NCBI GenBank assembly: GCA_963710135.1
Contig: CAVPYY010000002.1
Location: 499,017-563,016 of the forward strand
Source: SG8-30 sp963710135
GTDB lineage: Bacteria > Pseudomonadota > Gammaproteobacteria > Steroidobacterales > Steroidobacteraceae
Length of the DNA: 64,000 nt
Direction: 5' to 3'
The translations under genes were made by a program, and so were the position numbers. The notes beneath the pieces were generated by a model. It made no database searches, was not told the DNA's origin, and saw only the letters and a program-made list of their open reading frames with translations. Below, piece by piece: positions 47,496-57,836 of this stretch (the first letter of the stretch is position 1; the number at the start of each line of letters is the position of its first letter).

Positions 47496-47935
47496 GCGAG
47501 GTCGAGATCTATACCGACGGCGCCTGTCGCGGCAATCCCGGACCCGGTGGCTGGGGCGCGCTGCTGCGCGCCGGCGGCCGCGAGCGCGAGCTCTTTGGCG
47601 GCGAGAATCCCACCACCAACAACCGCATGGAACTGACCGCCGCCATCCGCGCGCTGGAGGCGCTCAAGCGCCCCTGCGTGGTGGCGCTCTACACGGACTC
47701 CCAGTATGTGCGCCAGGGCATCACCGAGTGGCTGCCCAACTGGATCGCCCGCGGCTGGAAGACGGCCGACCGCAAGCCCGTCAAGAACCAGGACCTGTGG
47801 CAGCAGCTGGCCGAGCAGGCCGCCCGCCATCGGGTCGAATGGCACTGGGTCCGCGGCCATACCGGGCACCCCGAGAACGAGCGGGCGGACGCGCTGGCGA
47901 ATCGGGGAATTGATGAGCTAGCGGATGGCGGATAG
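47492..47935 (+). CDS. rnhA: Ribonuclease HI
   Basis: Degrades RNA in RNA-DNA hybrids. 147 residues. The four acidic catalytic residues are visible in IYTDGACRGNPGPGGWG, NNRMELTAAIRA, YTDSQYVRQGI and NERADALANRG. The conserved histidine is in VRGHTGHPENE. The start is GTG at 47492, overlapping the yafS stop (GTGA). A palindrome covers the stop codon. Confidence 0.97.
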   Translation: MSEVEIYTDGACRGNPGPGGWGALLRAGGRERELFGGENPTTNNRMELTAAIRALEALKRPCVVALYTDSQYVRQGITEWLPNWIARGWKTADRKPVKNQDLWQQLAEQAARHRVEWHWVRGHTGHPENERADALANRGIDELADGG

Positions 47936-47945
47936 TGCTATCCGC
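47928..47945. repeat. Perfect palindrome at the rnhA stop
   Basis: GCGGATAG, centre TG, CTATCCGC: a perfect eight-pair hairpin covering the rnhA stop codon and ending 14 bases before dnaQ. The same arm sequence forms an inverted repeat at 52619-52662. TACAAT at 47946-47951 could be a -10 for dnaQ but lacks a -35. Confidence 0.6.
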
Positions 47946-47959
47946 TACAATCCCCTCCC

Positions 47960-48673
47960 ATGCGCCAGATCGTTCTCGACACCGAAACGACGGGCCTGGA
48001 GGTCAGCCAGGGCCATCGGGTCATCGAGATCGGCTGCATCGAGTTGAAGGACCGCCGGCCGTCCGGGCGCACGTTTCACCGGTATCTGTGCCCCGAGCGG
48101 GCGGTCGACCCGGGTGCGCTCGCGGTGCACGGCCTGACCGACGAGTTCCTCGCCAGGCAGCCGCGCTTTGCGGCCGTCGCCGATGAATTCCTGGCCTTCA
48201 TCGAGGGCGCGGAGCTGGTCATCCACAACGCGCCGTTCGACATCGGCTTCCTCGAGGCGGAGATCGACCGGCTCGAGCGCGGCCTGAAGCCGCTGGCCGA
48301 GATCTGCCAGGTGCTCGATACCCTGGGGCTCGCGCGGCGCCTGCACCCGGGCCAGCGCAACAGCCTCGATGCGCTGTGCAAGCGCTACGGGGTGGACAAC
48401 TCCAACCGCGAGCTGCACGGCGCGCTGCTCGACGCCCGGATCCTCGCGGACGTGTATCTCATCATGACCGGCGGGCAGGGCGCGCTGACGCTCGAGGCGG
48501 AGTCCGGCCAGCAGGCCGCGGCCCACGGTCACTTCGTGCACATCGATCGCAGCGGCGTCGCGATTCCGGTGGTCCGGGCGACCCCCGAGGAACTGGCGGC
48601 GCACGAGCACGCGCTCGACGCCGTGGCGCGGGCCTCCGGCGGGCAGGTCCTGTTCCGCGGCGGCGCGTCCTGA
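47960..48673 (+). CDS. dnaQ: DNA polymerase III epsilon subunit (proofreading)
   Basis: 3'-5' exonuclease that proofreads replication. 237 residues. Exonuclease motifs: VLDTETTGLEV (Exo I, D and E), HNAPFDIGFLEAEI (Exo II) and HGALLDARILADVY (Exo III). The C-terminal tail that binds polymerase alpha is present. Next to rnhA in the same direction here; in E. coli the two are divergent. Confidence 0.96.
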   Translation: MRQIVLDTETTGLEVSQGHRVIEIGCIELKDRRPSGRTFHRYLCPERAVDPGALAVHGLTDEFLARQPRFAAVADEFLAFIEGAELVIHNAPFDIGFLEAEIDRLERGLKPLAEICQVLDTLGLARRLHPGQRNSLDALCKRYGVDNSNRELHGALLDARILADVYLIMTGGQGALTLEAESGQQAAAHGHFVHIDRSGVAIPVVRATPEELAAHEHALDAVARASGGQVLFRGGAS

Positions 48674-48674
48674 C

Positions 48675-50187
48675 ATGACCACCCCGCAAAACCTGCCCCA
48701 GGCGTTCCTGCACAATTTTCTCGGGCACTCGCCGGACTGGTACAAGCTGACCATCATCGGGTTCCTGGCGGCGAACCCGCTGGTGCTGTTCTTCGCCGGT
48801 CCGGTCGTGACCGGCTGGGTGCTGCTGTTCGAGTTCATTTTCACGCTGATGATGGCGCTCAAGTGCTACCCGCTGCAGCCGGGCGGCCTGCTCGCCATCG
48901 AGGCCGTGATCCTGGGTCTCGTGACGCCGGCCGAGATCTACCACGAGGTCGAAGTCGGCCTGCCGGTGATCCTGCTGCTGATGTTCATGGTGGCGGGCAT
49001 CTATTTCCTGCGGGAAATGCTGGTGTTCACCTTCACCAAGCTGCTGGTCGGCGTGCGCTCCAAGACCCTGCTGTCGTTCATGTTCTGCCGGCGCCGGCGC
49101 GCTGCTCTCCGCTTTCCTCGACGCGCTGACCGTGCTGGCGGTGATGATCATCGTGGTCGCCGGCTTCTTCGGCGTGTATCACCGGGTCGCGTCCGGCAAG
49201 CATCATCACCAGGAAGGGCACGACGAGACCAGCGACGACGGCGTGCTCGATGGGCACCGCAGCGATCTCGACGAGTTCCGCGCCTTCCTCAGGAACCTGA
49301 TGATGCACGGCGCGGTGGGCACGACCATCGGCGGGGTCTGCACGCTGGTCGGCGAGCCGCAGAACCTGCTGATCGGCGAGCAGGCCGGCTGGAACTTCGT
49401 GCGCTTCGCGATCGAGATGGCGCCGGTGACCGTGCCGACCGTCATCGCCGGGCTCACGACCACCATCCTGGTCGAGAAGCTCGGCTGGTTCAGCTACGGC
49501 GCCAAGCTGCCCGAGAACGTCCGGCGCGTCATGCACGAGTTCGAGGAGCACGAGTCCTCGAAGATGACCGTGCAGCATCGCCAGGTGATCATCACCCAGG
49601 CGATCGTCGCCATCATGCTGCTGGTGGCGCTGGCCTTTCACTGGGCGGAGGTCGGCATCGTCGGCCTGATGGTGATCGTCATCGCCACGTCGTTCACCGG
49701 CGTCGTCGAGGAAGGCCGCATCGGCAAGGCCTTCGAGGCCGCGCTGCCCTTCACGGCGCTGCTGGTGGTGTTCTTCGTCATCGTCGGCGAGATCCATCAC
49801 CAGCACCTGTTCGACCCCATCCTCGCATGGGTGCTGGCGCTCGAAGGCAAGGCCGAGGCCATCGCGCTCTTTGGCGCGTCAGGGCTGCTGTCCGCCATCA
49901 GCGACAACGTCTTCGTGGCGTCCATCTGGATCGGCGAGATCAAGGGTGCCTTCGAGCGCGGCGAGATCGACCAGCGCGCCTTCGACATGCTGGCGGTGGC
50001 CATCAACACCGGCACCAACATCCCGAGCATCGCCACCCCGAACGGGCAGGCGGCGTTCCTGTTCCTGCTGACCTCCGCGCTGGCGCCGCTGATCCGGCTG
50101 AGCTATTTCCAGATGGTCTGGATGGCGCTGCCGTACCTGATCACCATGACGTCGGCGGCGGTGCTGGCCGTGCTGTATCTGTTGTAG
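48675..50187 (+). CDS. nhaB: Na+/H+ antiporter NhaB, one frameshift
   Basis: Exchanges internal Na+ for external H+. About 503 residues after correction, with about twelve membrane helices. The N-terminus FLGHSPDWYKLTIIGFL and the ALKCYPLQPGGLLAIEAV block match NhaB. Near 49089 one extra C shifts the frame between LLSFMFC and GAGALLSAFLDALTVLAV. Downstream it reads on intact through VGEPQNLLIGEQAGWNFVRF, SDNVFVASIWIGEI and NIPSIATPNGQAAFLFL. It begins one base after the dnaQ stop. Confidence 0.92.
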
Positions 50188-50280
50188 TCCTGGCCGAAAA
50201 CGCGTGCGGATGTGCTGCCGTTCGCAGTGCGGTCATGCCGGACTGGGCACAATTGTGTGGATTTCGAATCGGAGCGACCT

Positions 50281-51575
<1,295 letters not shown>

Positions 51576-51576
<1 letters not shown>

Positions 51577-52619
51577 TGAAGGTTCTGGTAACGGGTGCTG
51601 CCGGCTTCATCGGTTTCCACACTGCCAGACGCCTCCTGGAGCGCGGCGACGAGGTTGTCTGTATCGACAACCTCAACGACTACTATGATCCAACGCTGAA
51701 GAAATCACGGCTGGACATCCTCGGCCGTTTCGAGCGATTCAGGTTCAACAGGCTGGATTTCGTAGACCGGCCCGGCATGGAAGCGCTCTTCCGCCGAGAG
51801 CGCTTCGAGCGGGTCGTGCACCTCGGCGCCCAGGCAGGTGTGCGCTACTCGATCCAGAACCCGCACGCCTATGCCGATAGCAACCTGGTCGGAACGCTCA
51901 ACGTGCTCGAGGGCTGCCGCAACAACGAGGTCGAGCATCTCGTGTACGCCTCGACCAGCTCCGTCTACGGCGCCAACACCAAGATGCCGTTTTCCGTGCA
52001 CCAGCACACAGCCCACCCGTTGTCGTTCTACGCCGCGACGAAGAAGGCGAACGAGATGATGGCTCATACCTATGCCTATCTCTATCGCCTGCCGGTCACG
52101 GGGCTGCGTTTCTTTACGGTATACGGTCCATGGGGCCGGCCGGACATGGCGCTCTTTCAGTTCACCCGCAACATCCTGGCCGGCAAGCCCATTGATGTCT
52201 TCAATTACGGCAACCACCGCCGCGACTTCACCTACATTGACGACATCGTCAGTGGCGTCGTGGCGGCGCTGGACAATGTGGCCGAGCCCGATCCGGGCTG
52301 GAGCAGCGACGACCCCGACCCGGCGACCAGCACAGCCCCTTACCGCCTGTACAACATAGGCAACAACCGCTCGGTGGAGTTGCGGCGCTACATCGAGGTG
52401 CTGGAGGAGTGCCTTGGCCGCAAGGCGGAATTGAACCTCTTGCCGCTGCAGGCGGGCGACGTACCCGACACGTGGGCAGATTGCGAGAGCTTGGTACGGA
52501 ATGTCGGCTACCATCCCGACACGCCGATAGAGGTCGGCATTCGAAACTTCGTGGACTGGTACCTCGAGTACTACGGCGACCGCGGGCCGGCGGATCCGAA
52601 GGTGACTAACCTCGGATAG
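51576..52619 (+). CDS. NAD-dependent UDP-uronate 4-epimerase-like protein
   Basis: A 347-residue extended short-chain dehydrogenase. NAD-binding GAAGFIGFHTARRLLERG, LDNLNDYYDP-type motif (IDNLNDYYDPTLKKSR), catalytic ASTSSVYG and the Y-x3-K in SFYAATKKANE, then RFFTVYGPWGRPDM. This is the UDP-glucuronate 4-epimerase (CapI/LspL) pattern rather than TviC. It may act on UDP-GlcNAcA made by the upstream enzyme or on UDP-GlcA; sequence does not decide. The start is GTG at 51576, overlapping the tviB stop (TAGTG) with GGACGGGAGG upstream, so the two are translationally coupled. Confidence 0.9.
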
Positions 52620-52662
52620 CGGATAGTTGGAGCAGGGCTGGCGTTCGCGTGCGGCTATCCGC
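52619..52662. repeat. Inverted repeat GCGGATAG...CTATCCGC after the epimerase
   Basis: Arms at 52619-52626 and 52655-52662 around a 28-base loop. They are identical to the arms of the palindrome at the rnhA stop. It starts at the epimerase stop codon. Possible terminator or short repeat family; there is no T-tract. Confidence 0.55.
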
Positions 52663-52703
52663 ATTCCGCCTGCGCCAATCCCTGTTCCGGTTATAATTTG
52701 CCG

Positions 52704-52988
52704 ATGAGGCGCGTTCACCTATTCGGTCACCTGCGCAGATTCCTGAGAGCTCTGCGGTCGGGCGGCCGCGCACTGTTCATGGGTTGGGTCTCACCAAAGG
52801 CACGCATGGCAGGCTTGCATGCCTTTGAGGAGCATGCCGCGCGCATTGCCAGACTGGAGGAGCGGGGAATTCTGCTGCCGCCGAGGCGTCGACCGTTGTC
52901 TCTCGCAGATTTGCGACGGATGCGGGTCGCCGCCCCAGGAGCCCAGGTCCTCGAGGCGCTTCTCGAGGAACGTGGGTCGGGACGCTGA
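52704..52988 (+). CDS. Small basic protein, unknown
   Basis: A 94-residue reading frame that I do not recognise. It has an Arg-rich start (RRVHLFGHLRRFLRALRSGG), a central helix (HAFEEHAARIARLEERG) and a C-terminal segment (LPPRRRPLSLADLRRM and VLEALLEERG) that resembles the tails of Phd-type antitoxins. No toxin gene follows. A perfect TATAAT at 52692-52697 is only seven bases before the start, with no -35. It sits alone between the sugar-nucleotide genes and pgi, and may be a real small gene, a remnant antitoxin, or spurious. Confidence 0.4.
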   Translation: MRRVHLFGHLRRFLRALRSGGRALFMGWVSPKARMAGLHAFEEHAARIARLEERGILLPPRRRPLSLADLRRMRVAAPGAQVLEALLEERGSGR

Positions 52989-53101
52989 TTCGGCCGCTGG
53001 CAAAGCCATGTCGGTTCTGCGTGCCAGCATTTGGCACGCTGCGGCCTGCAAGCGCCCGTTGTCGCGCCGACTGTGTGCCCGGCTGATCTGAGGCTTGAGC
53101 G

Positions 53102-54751
53102 ATGCATTCGAACGAAGCGCAGGTTAACCGAAAGGCTGCTTGGTCCGCCCTGCAGGCGCAGGCCCAAAGACTGGCCGTAATCCCCGTCCGCGACCTGTTC
53201 GCCGCTGACCCCGCGCGCTTCGAGCACTTCTCGCGCGAGTTCGACGGCATGCTGCTGGACTTCACGCGGCAGCGGCTCGATGCGAAGGCGCTCGACGCCC
53301 TGGTCGCGCTGGCCGATGCGCTCGACCTGCGCGGCCACGTCGCGCGGCTCATGGACGGCGCCATCGTCAACAACACCGAAGGCCGTGCGGCGCTGCACAC
53401 GCTGTTGCGCGTGCCGGCAGGGACGGCCCTTCCCGCCAACCTGAAACCGCTGCACGCCGAAGTGCTGGCCGAGCGCGCCAAGTGCGCCCGCTTCGTCGCC
53501 GAGATCCATGACGGAACGCGCAAGAGCTCGACGGGAGAGCGCTTCACGGACGTGATCAACGTGGGCATCGGCGGCAGTGACCTCGGTCCCGCCATGGCGG
53601 TTGAGGCGCTCAGGCGCTTCAACACCGGGCATGTGCGCTGTCACTTCGTCTCGAACGTGGACGGCGTGCAGCTTGCGGACCTGGCCGGGGAGCTGGATCC
53701 GGCGCGCACGCTGGTGCTGGTCTGCTCCAAGACCTTCACTACCCAGGAGACGCTCGCCAACGCGCACCTGGCGCGCGACTGGATTGCCGGGCGTCTCGGC
53801 GAGCAGGCGGTGCCGAGCCACTTCGCGGCGGTCTCGACCAACACCCAGGCCATGGACGCCTTCGGCATCGGCGCGGACGCGCGCTTCGTCATGTGGGACT
53901 GGGTCGGGGGGCGCTACTCGATGTGGTCGGCGATCGGCCTGTCGCTCGAGCTCGCAATCGGCACCACCAATTTCGAGGCGCTCCTGGCCGGTGCGCATGC
54001 CATGGACCGGCACTTCCGCGACGCCCCATGGCGCGACAACCTGCCGGCGCTGCTTGGCCTGCTTGCGGTCTGGAACCGCAACTTCATGAACTGCGGCAGC
54101 CACGCGGTGCTGCCCTACACGCAGCGCCTGTCGCGCTTTGCCGCCTACCTGCAGCAGCTCGAGATGGAGAGCCTCGGCAAGCGCGTGACGCGCGATGGCA
54201 CACCCGTCGATTCGGCGACGGGCCCGGTGATCTGGGGCGAGCCGGGCTCCAACGCGCAGCACTCGTTCTTCCAGTTGCTGCACCAGGGCACCGGCGGCAT
54301 CAGTCTCGACTTCGTGCTGCCGGTCGCGCCGGAGCCGGGCTACGAGGCCTCGCGCGAACTCGCGATCGCAAATTGCCTCGCGCAGGCGCAGGCCTTCATG
54401 GCCGGCTACGGCGAGGCCGAGATACACGCCGAGCTCGCGGCCAAGGGCCTGTCGGAGCAGGACATTGCGCGCCTGACGCCGCACAAGGTGCATCCGGGTA
54501 GCCGCCCGGTCACGGTCATCGCCGTCGAGCAGGTCGATCCGCGGACGCTCGGCGCGCTGATTGCGATGTATGAGCACAAGGTGTTCGTGCAGTCGGTCGC
54601 CTGGGGCATCAATCCCTTCGACCAGTGGGGCGTGGAGCTTGGCAAGAAGGTCTGCAACAGCGTGCTGCCGGCGGTGCGCGATGCAAGTCGAGCGGGCGAG
54701 GCGCCGGCAGAGCTCGCACCCTTGCTCCAGTGGATCGCGCGCCGCCGCTGA
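53102..54751 (+). CDS. pgi: Glucose-6-phosphate isomerase
   Basis: Interconverts glucose-6-phosphate and fructose-6-phosphate. 549 residues. Signatures: DVINVGIGGSDLGPAMAV, SKTFTTQETLANA, the second family pattern in GEPGSNAQHSFFQLLHQG, and the catalytic lysine in QWGVELGKKVCN. A ribosome site (TGAGG) precedes the ATG. Within the polysaccharide locus it would balance hexose phosphate supply for UDP-GlcNAc (via Fru-6-P) and UDP-Glc (inference). The full gene is intact. Confidence 0.97.
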   Translation: MHSNEAQVNRKAAWSALQAQAQRLAVIPVRDLFAADPARFEHFSREFDGMLLDFTRQRLDAKALDALVALADALDLRGHVARLMDGAIVNNTEGRAALHTLLRVPAGTALPANLKPLHAEVLAERAKCARFVAEIHDGTRKSSTGERFTDVINVGIGGSDLGPAMAVEALRRFNTGHVRCHFVSNVDGVQLADLAGELDPARTLVLVCSKTFTTQETLANAHLARDWIAGRLGEQAVPSHFAAVSTNTQAMDAFGIGADARFVMWDWVGGRYSMWSAIGLSLELAIGTTNFEALLAGAHAMDRHFRDAPWRDNLPALLGLLAVWNRNFMNCGSHAVLPYTQRLSRFAAYLQQLEMESLGKRVTRDGTPVDSATGPVIWGEPGSNAQHSFFQLLHQGTGGISLDFVLPVAPEPGYEASRELAIANCLAQAQAFMAGYGEAEIHAELAAKGLSEQDIARLTPHKVHPGSRPVTVIAVEQVDPRTLGALIAMYEHKVFVQSVAWGINPFDQWGVELGKKVCNSVLPAVRDASRAGEAPAELAPLLQWIARRR

Positions 54752-54801
54752 AGCGCCGGCTCGGCTACAATTACGCTTCCCTCAAGCACAGGACGTGCAT
54801 C

Positions 54802-56289
54802 GTGCGGACGCTTTCCATTCTCGCCTGCGACCGGCGCCTTGCTGGCAGCCGCTCGCGCTCGCTTCAGCGCCGGCCCAGGCCTCGGGCTGGCTCGACCCGG
54901 GCGACATCCAGCTGCGCGCGGACCTGACCACGCTGGTCGATGCCGGCGCGCTCGATCTGCCCATACTCGGCTGGCCGATTCCGCGCGCCGACGTGTGCGA
55001 CGCGCTGCCCGAGGCGGCCACGGAGCGCATGAGCGCGGCGGTCGCCGCGGCGCTCGAGCGGGTCCGGGGTCACTGCGAGTCAGGCCGGGGGCTCCGCGTC
55101 TATGCCTATGCCGGCGAACAGGCCGACCTGCACGGCTTTGCGGCCGAGCCGCGCTCGGATGCGCTGGCCGGCGTCAGCCAGGATTGGGCGGGACAGAAGT
55201 GGTCCGCACGCCTCGATGTATCCGCGCACGCCGACCCGCAGGACGACCTGCCGCTGCGTCCGGATGGCTCCTACCTCGCAGGCCAGCGGGGCAACTGGGT
55301 GGTGTCCGCCGGCTGGCTGGACCGCTACTGGGGGCCGGGCTGGGACGGCAGCCTGATCTGGTCCAACCAGACCCGCCCCATTCCCGGCGTGGCGCTCGAC
55401 CGGGTGCGCTCCACGCCGTTCGAGACCCGCTGGCTCTCCTGGATCGGCCCATGGCGCGCGACCTTGTTCCTGGGCGCGTTGGAGCAGGAGCGCGTCGATA
55501 TCGACAACGCGCTGTTCCTCGGCATCCGCGTCGCCGCGCGACCGTTCGATGGCTTCGAGATCGCGGTGTCACGTACGGCGCAGTTCTGCGGCGACGGCTT
55601 GCGCTGCACCTGGTCCTCGTTCAAGGACCTGCTGATCGGTAACGACAACGTGGGTCTGGACGTTTCGGCCGCGGACGAGCCGGGCAACCAGATGGCCGGC
55701 TTCGACGTGCGCTGGTCTTCACCCATCGGCAACGCGCCGTACGCGCTCTATGCACAGGTGATCGGCGAGGACGAGTCGAACTACCTGCCCGAGAAGGTGC
55801 TCAAGACCTTCGGGGTCGACGGACGGGTGCCGCTGGGGGACTCTGGCGTGCGCCTGTACGTTGAGTACGCCAAGACCTCCTGCGCTTCGCAGAACCCCGG
55901 CAAGGTCTACAACTGCGCCTACAACCAGACCCGTTTCTTCTGCCGAGGGCTATCGCTACCGCGGCGAGGTCATCGGCCACTCGCTCGACAACGACGGTCG
56001 GCTGTGGAGCGCGGGCGCGGTCTGGTCGCAGGACAGCGGCTGGCGCTATGACCTCGTCGCGCGCTTTGCCGAGATCAACACCGGCGGCGCGCCGGACCCG
56101 CGCCACACCATTTCGGCGACGCCGCTGACGCGCTTCGAACTGGCCGCCGGGGCCCGGCGCGACTTCGGCTGGGCCGAGCTGCAGCTGAGGCTCGCCGCCA
56201 CGCACGACGACGTCGACGACACGGGCGAGACGGATAACGGCGTGACCGGCTTCATCGGCCTCTCGAAACGCTTCGGCAGCGTTCGCTAA
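54802..56289 (+). CDS. Capsule assembly Wzi family protein A, three frameshifts
   Basis: An outer-membrane beta-barrel of the Wzi family, which in E. coli anchors group 1 capsule to the cell surface. About 494 residues when corrected. Start GTG at 54802 with AGGA upstream. The signal peptide is split across three frames by extra bases near 54829 and 54854 and would end APAQASGW. A third extra base near 55944 separates NQTRFFC from EGYRYRGEVIGHS. Hallmarks: RPDGSYLAGQRGNWVVSAGW, DRYWGPGWDGSLIW, ETRWLSWIGPWRATLF, LLIGNDN and GNQMAGFDVRWS. It shares all of these with the next gene. Confidence 0.85.
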
Positions 56290-56307
56290 GTTACTGATCC
56301 GAAAGGT

Positions 56308-56336
56308 TTGCCGGGCTCGTGTGGTGTCACTACAAT
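56308..56336 (+). promoter_or_regulatory. Probable sigma70 promoter of the second Wzi gene
   Basis: TTGCCG at 56308-56313 and TACAAT at 56331-56336, spacer 17. It lies between the two wzi-like genes, 26 bases before the proposed TTG start, so the downstream export genes could be expressed separately from pgi and the first wzi. Confidence 0.6.
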
Positions 56337-56362
56337 GCGGGCGTCCGGCCCCGGGGTAGACC

Positions 56363-57836
56363 TTGTATCTGAAGCGCGCGCCGTTGGTTTTCGCCCTCAT
56401 GCTGGTGCTGGCGGCGCTGCCCCGGCCTGCGAGCGCCGACCCCTGGGCCGTCCCCGGGTGATCCCGCGCTGCGCCACGACCTGCAGCTGCTGGCCGACGC
56501 CGGCATCGTGCGCGCACCGCTCTCGGCCTGGCCGGTGTCCTGGGCCGAGGTGCTGCGCGACGTGAACGGGCAGTCCCTCGACACACCGCGACCGGCACAT
56601 GTGCAGGCGGCACTGGTCCGCGTACAGCGCGCGGCGCGCCAGGCCGCGCGACTCGACCAGTTCGACATCACGGCCCGGGTCGCAGGCTCGGCCGAGCCCA
56701 TGACGCTGCGGCGCTTCGCCGACGTCCCCCGCGAACAGGGCGAGCTGGAGGGCGCGCTGCAGTACACCGGCGAACGGTTTGCGTTCCGGCTGCAGGGTGC
56801 CGTGGTCGCCGATCCGGCCGACGGCAAGGAGTTCCGCCCGGACGGCTCCTACGTCGGAGCGGCGCTCGGCAACTGGATGCTCTCGGCGGGTTACGTCGAC
56901 CGCTGGTGGGGGCCGGGCTGGGAGGGCAGCCTGATCCTCGGCAGCAACGCGCGGCCGATGCCCGCGATCAGCATCGACCGCAACTACTCCGATGGCTTCG
57001 AGACCCCCTGGCTCGCCTGGATCGGCCAATGGCGCCTGCACGCCACGCTCGCGCAGTTCGAGGGCGATCGCAACGACGCGCCCGACGCGCGCCTCTTTGC
57101 CATGCGCGTCACCTGGAAGCCGCATGACCGGCTCGAGGTCGGGCTCAGTCGCAGCGCCCAGTGGTGCGGCGAGGGGCGCCCTTGCGGGTTCAGCACGTTC
57201 TGGGACCTGCTGACCGGCAACGACAACGACCAGCCGCTCGACCAGCAGCCAGGCAACCAGCTCGCCGGGTTCGATTTCCGCTGGTCGGTGCCGTGGGTGC
57301 CGGTGGCGCTGTATGGCCAGGCCATCGGCGAGGACGAGGCGGGCGGCTTTCCCAGCAAGTACCTCGGGCTCATGGGCCTCGAGACCTGGGGCGGCTGGGG
57401 CGAGCGTTCCTGGCGCGTGCACGCCGAGTACGCGGACACCGCCTGCGTCTTCAACGAATCGCCGCCCGAGTTCGGCTGCGCCTATCGCAACAGCATCTAC
57501 AGCGACGGCTACCAGTACCGGAATCGCTCGCTCGGCCACGCCATCGACGGCGACAGCGAGCAGATTGCGGTCGGCGCGATGCTGGTGAACCCGGACGGCT
57601 CGAGCTGGGAGTTCGCCGCCCAGAACAGCAAGATCAACCGTGCCGGGGCAAATGCAGTGCACTCCATCTCGCCGGTTCCGCTAAAGTTGCGCTCGGCGGA
57701 CGTCTATCGCCGCCAGGCGTTCCTGGGTGGCGATCTCGAGGTCGGGCTGGGGTATGAGGAGCGCAGCGGCAGCACGCCGGCGCAGGATGGCAGCGACGTG
57801 AGGGGATTCGTGGACTGGACATGGCGATTCGAATGA
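56363..57836 (+). CDS. Capsule assembly Wzi family protein B, one frameshift
   Basis: Second Wzi-type outer-membrane protein, about 490 residues after correction, a paralogue of the preceding gene. The start is TTG at 56363 (an ATG at 56399 is the alternative). Signal peptide LVFALMLVLAALPRPASA. An extra base near 56459 makes a false TGA after DPWAVPG; homology resumes DPALRHDLQLLADAGIV. Barrel motifs: RPDGSYVGAALGNWMLSAGY, DRWWGPGWEGSLILG, FETPWLAWIGQWR, LLTGNDN, QPGNQLAGFDFRWS, YGQAIGEDEAGG. The C-terminus ends VDWTWRFE with terminal Phe-Glu. Its stop overlaps the SLBB gene start. Confidence 0.85.
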
